Shown: positions 18,661 to 21,236 of the stretch, piece after piece
How positions within the stretch are numbered: the first letter of the stretch is position 1
Layout: every line of letters starts with the position of its first letter
From: Chara braunii
Lineage: Eukaryota; Streptophyta; Charophyceae; Charales; Characeae
Direction of reading: 5' to 3'
Length of the DNA stretch: 21,236 bases
NCBI GenBank assembly: GCA_003427395.1
Contig: BFEA01000162.1
Location: 2,428,575 to 2,449,810, forward strand
Translations under genes and position numbers: made by a program
Notes under the pieces: model-generated
Told to the model about the DNA's origin: nothing
Database searches by the model: none
Seen by the model: the letters and a program-made list of their open reading frames with translations, nothing else

Positions 18661-19065
18661 TCTCTTACATTCTTGTTAAATTTTTACTTGATGGTGATTG
18701 ACTAGTTTTGGTAAGTCCCAGCTCAAAGAAGAGTAATTTGAGTTTTTCCATCATGGCTGGCAGAGTCGCAGTCATGTTGTGAGGATCCTCGCCAAGTGAG
18801 CCTCGTGCTTTTCCTTATCTGTCCTCAAGTAGCCTCTACTCCCATTTGACTTCTACATGGGTGATAGAGGCGCGAGCCTCTAAGGCAATTCCCTTCGAGA
18901 CCTGGTCCAGGTTCTTACGAAAGGTAGAGCTGGTCAATTCGTCTGCTTGGGAGACGGACGCCGGGGCGTCCTTTAGAATGGATAGTACCAGGTCCTCATT
19001 CTAGCTTGCTTTCTCATACTGAGTATTAATGGGCCCACTTTGCGTAGAGACCCACGTTTCTGAGA
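18661..19065 (-). pseudogene. Decayed coding remnant with in-frame stops
   Basis: One minus frame reads as protein across about 400 bp: NTQYEKAS, a TAG, then NEDLVLSILKDAPASVSQAD, ELTSSTFRKNLDQVSKGIAL, EARASITHVEVKWE, a TAG, a TAA 18 bp later, then GSLGEDPHNMTATLPAMMEK and LKLLFFELGLTKTSQSP before a final TAA. Helical, Leu/Lys/Glu-rich composition persists on both sides of each stop, which points to a pseudogene rather than chance. It is on the same strand as the 17.9-18.1 kb remnant and the two might come from one ancestor. No family recognised. Confidence 0.45.
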
Positions 19066-20030
19066 CATTATCCGATGCTTCCTATCTCGTCACACGGAGT
19101 TTGAACGAAAGTAGAGCAAATTTGTGCACCACAAGTAAATCAGGAAAGGACACAAAACTTGTTTCCTGTAATCAGAGTTTTGAGTTTTGGACGATGATGA
19201 GATTGTACTCAAGCCGACAGTGAGTATCGACCTGGTCGACATCTGGTCGTAATGAACTTGAGTACGGACTAGTCACGAGCCAAGAGTCGGAATCTTCAAG
19301 TGAAAACCCAAACACTGAACTCTAGCCCTGTCGGATTTCTAGCTAGAGCAGCATTGTGAAAACAGTCTGTCTTCGAACTAGGTGCTGGCAGACTATACCG
19401 GAGGCCTAATACTGAGCTCATAATACTCAGGTTGATACCACGTGGCGCTCGAGTGGCAGAACAGGTAGCGCCCAGCCACATTTGGACTTGCAGTACCGAA
19501 TATAAGACCCTCGCAGCAGAACCTGCCGAAATACACTCAAGACTTGCTCGGGGCTCCGAATCTCTACCTCCAGGAATAAGTTCTGATTGGTCTAGCCCTT
19601 ACCTGGGCAGCAGCACCTGGAGACTCGGCATACATCACAGTCCCACACGTTGGTGCACTTGGCCAAGAGTCCATTATCATCTAAGAGGAAATAAAGTTAG
19701 TCTATTTGGATCAGCTGATTTGCAGTCCCGAGTCAGACCGAACTGAGACTAACAGACCTAAGGACATGAAGCCTGGCATAGCGGTACTGCACTGAGACTC
19801 AGAGGGAATGAGGGAATGAGTCAGGGTGTGCTCAGTGCTGTCCTCCGTCTACATCCCCAACCCTCAACTCAGAAGGACGGTGATTTAGTCAAAACTAAAA
19901 CTCAACGTTTACATAGCTATCCTTGGAAACTCGAGAGGACGTCCGGGAGATAGATGAGGGAAGACAAACTAAGTGGTTATGTAGTATCTACCTGGGCAAC
20001 GAGTCCCAGTAAAAGAATGAAAAGAAAATC
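19066..20030. other. No recognisable gene
   Basis: Holds a 104-codon plus frame (19432-19746) and shorter ones without domain-like composition. A minus-strand TGGTATCAAC at about 19431-19440 resembles the first eight bases of an initiator-Met primer-binding site, but no gag or LTR accompanies it. Confidence 0.3.
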
Positions 20031-20282
20031 ATGGGGGATAAATGCAAATTGGAAGTAACCTGCTCTCTCCACTTGGACAAAGGAGACGGTGGGGAGGAGA
20101 AGGCAATTGGGAGCATAGAACATGCTTGGAGACTAATGAGAGAGGGAGCGCTAGAGGTGGTGAAAAATCAGAGGATCGTTGCATATACTTTCTACTTATA
20201 TGGACTGGACGGGCAATTGCACAACACCTTTTCATGTGCAGAAGTGGTAGACAGAACACGGGAACTTGTCAGTTGTAAATAG
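20031..20282 (+). CDS. Small ORF (83 aa), unknown function
   Basis: ATG at 20031 has A at -3 and G at +4, the best start context here, and an in-frame TAA lies 18 bp upstream. The product looks like a compact folded protein: MGDKCKLEVTCSLHLDKGDG, then AWRLMREGALEVVKNQRIVA and YTFYLYGLDGQLHNTFSCAE. There is no signal peptide or membrane segment. Immediately after the TAG comes TAATAAAGG, a possible AATAAA polyadenylation signal. It could instead be an exon, since TT|GTAAAT at the end is donor-like. No family recognised. Confidence 0.4.
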   Translation: MGDKCKLEVTCSLHLDKGDGGEEKAIGSIEHAWRLMREGALEVVKNQRIVAYTFYLYGLDGQLHNTFSCAEVVDRTRELVSCK

Positions 20283-20701
20283 TAATAAAGGACGGGGGAG
20301 AATCCCTAGAGTGTGACGGGGAATAACATTGCAAAAGTGAATAGATAGAGTGGGAAGATTATGGGATTTATCTCATGGTAATATTCAAAAGACAGGCGTG
20401 AGAGATAGCACGCAGTACATACGGAAGACGGACTTCTGTTAGGTACACTGAGTGTTGCCAGAGTTTGATCAGTGAGACATTTTTTACAGTCATTCTACTC
20501 GGCTCGCTCGGTTGGATCAGATAATCTATTAGAGTTCATCATGTTGATCGCCATGTGAACTCTGCAAGGGGGAGAAAAATCAGTCAAGTGTGTCACCTTC
20601 TCTCTATGGGACAGGCCAAGATAAAACTTTCATGAAATCCGCAGTGCTCAAACCACCCTCCTTGAGCTCCATCAGCATTCGAACAGTCAGCACCCTCCAG
20701 T
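20283..20701. other. No gene seen
   Basis: No frame or repeat of note. It lies between the 83-aa ORF and the repeat-containing ORF and could be intron or intergenic. Confidence 0.3.
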
Positions 20702-20726
20702 GTGTTCTCACTGTTTCACCTTGCAG

Positions 20727-20935
20727 TACCGTGGCGCGTGAATCTACAATCCGGTGATTTAGTATATCAGACAACTCTCAGGCAAACTTCAGATAACGTT
20801 CAGACAACTCTCAGGCAGCTTTCGGATGACATTCAAACAGTGTTCACATGGCAACTAAGGGTTTGCTCGTCTAGCGACAATTGTCGTCTATTCAATGGGC
20901 AACAGTCAATTCAACCTGCAGTGCACACTCATTAG
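20727..20935 (+). CDS. Possible exon with 11-residue helical repeats
   Basis: A pyrimidine-rich CTGTTTCACCTTGCAG could be an acceptor before 20727. The frame PWRVNLQSGDLVY is followed by two 11-residue units, QTTLRQTSDNV and QTTLRQLSDDI, then QTVFTWQL, a hendecad pattern typical of coiled coils. It ends in TAG at 20933-20935. No good donor was seen before the stop, so linkage to the exon starting at 20971 is uncertain. Confidence 0.35.
20768..20833 (+). repeat. 33-bp tandem repeat, two copies
   Basis: cagacaactctcaggca begins at 20768 and again at 20801, and the following bases are similar. The 33-bp period keeps an 11-codon frame. Confidence 0.75.
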
Positions 20936-20970
20936 TCAAAATCTGGTTTCCTTTTCCCTCTATCAACAAG

Positions 20971-21236
20971 TATCCATTTGATTGAGCCCATGAGAGAAAT
21001 TAACCCTTTTTCAGTCGAGCCGCCTGTCCTCGACAGTCTCAATCAGATAGCCTCAAAGGAAAGTTTAGCATACAGTTATGTCAAGATTGACGGCTTCAAG
21101 CGCGAAGATCTGTCAATCTTCGCCGTTCTTACAAAATTTGTAGGAGGCACTATCAGGGACCTGCGGGTATATCTGAAGAAAGGGAATGAGACACATCCGC
21201 ACTTCGACGCTGTTTGGGTGGCGGCAGCTAAGTTTG
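20971..21236 (+). CDS. Exon (5' end defined, runs off the window), unknown protein
   Basis: A classic acceptor, TTTCCTTTTCCCTCTATCAACAAG, ends at 20970. The following frame stays open to the window edge (88 codons) and is clearly protein-like: MREINPFSVEPPVLDSLNQI (ATG at 20990), then SYVKIDGFKREDLSIFAVLT, FVGGTIRDLRVYLKKGNETH and PHFDAVWVAAAKF. Its mix of hydrophobic, charged and aromatic residues suggests a folded alpha/beta domain. Either the gene starts at the ATG at 20990, with no in-frame stop between it and the acceptor, or the exon is internal. No signal peptide or membrane segment is seen. Family not recognised; more sequence to the right would be decisive. Confidence 0.6.

Noticed and set aside
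19436-19500. Possible tRNA-derived SINE (A-box-like TGGCAGAACAGG)
   Set aside because: No B box at the right distance and no A-rich tail.
20768-20833. Could the short direct repeats be a CRISPR array?
   Set aside because: Only two adjacent copies, no spacers, and the context is eukaryotic.

Overview
The window looks like nuclear DNA of a eukaryote. Genes are sparse, splice signals are recognisable, di- and trinucleotide microsatellites are present, and there are decayed Ty3/Gypsy-type LTR-retrotransposon pieces with a primer-binding site matching initiator-Met tRNA. A plant-lineage host (land plant or streptophyte alga) is my best guess from the retroelement style and the pyrimidine-rich leader near 12.5 kb. 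That is inference; no gene here fixes the taxon.

Layout. (1) 1-6.4 kb, minus strand: one enormous internal exon (490-6362) of an unrecognised, very long, Ser/Gly/Arg-rich, mostly disordered protein. A good acceptor with a branch-point-like motif precedes it and a consensus donor follows it, so the gene continues beyond both ends of the exon. (2) 6.4-8.5 kb: apparently non-coding, with a (CAT)10 tract and an 890-bp segment bounded by 34-bp inverted repeats. (3) 8.5-10.8 kb, minus strand: a degenerate retrotransposon with PBS, gag, CCHC zinc knuckle and aspartic protease, broken by three in-frame stops, a frameshift and a 29-30-bp duplication. I could not see reverse transcriptase, integrase or delimited LTRs. 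(4) 10.75-12.2 kb: presumed LTR/leader sequence, a 216-bp tandem duplication, an 80-codon ORF and a perfect 46-bp tandem duplication. (5) 12.4-12.75 kb, plus strand: a (TC)31 tract 6 bp upstream of an ATG whose product resembles a mitochondrial presequence. (6) 13.5-14.5 kb, minus strand: a second broken gag-like remnant. (7) 14.7-16.7 kb: a short Cys-rich ORF, a strong hairpin, then a compact plus-strand unit with two inverted repeats, a TATA box and closely packed, overlapping frames rich in G/C-ending codons. This is the most unusual part of the window and its product is not recognised. (8) 16.7-20 kb: mostly featureless, with two decayed minus-strand coding remnants. (9) 20.0-21.2 kb, plus strand: an 83-codon ORF, an ORF with a 33-bp/11-residue repeat, and a convincing exon running off the right edge.

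No operon-like cooperation is visible. The intact signals are the giant exon and the right-edge exon; most of the rest is repeat-derived or decayed. Function is unassigned for everything except the retroelement parts.
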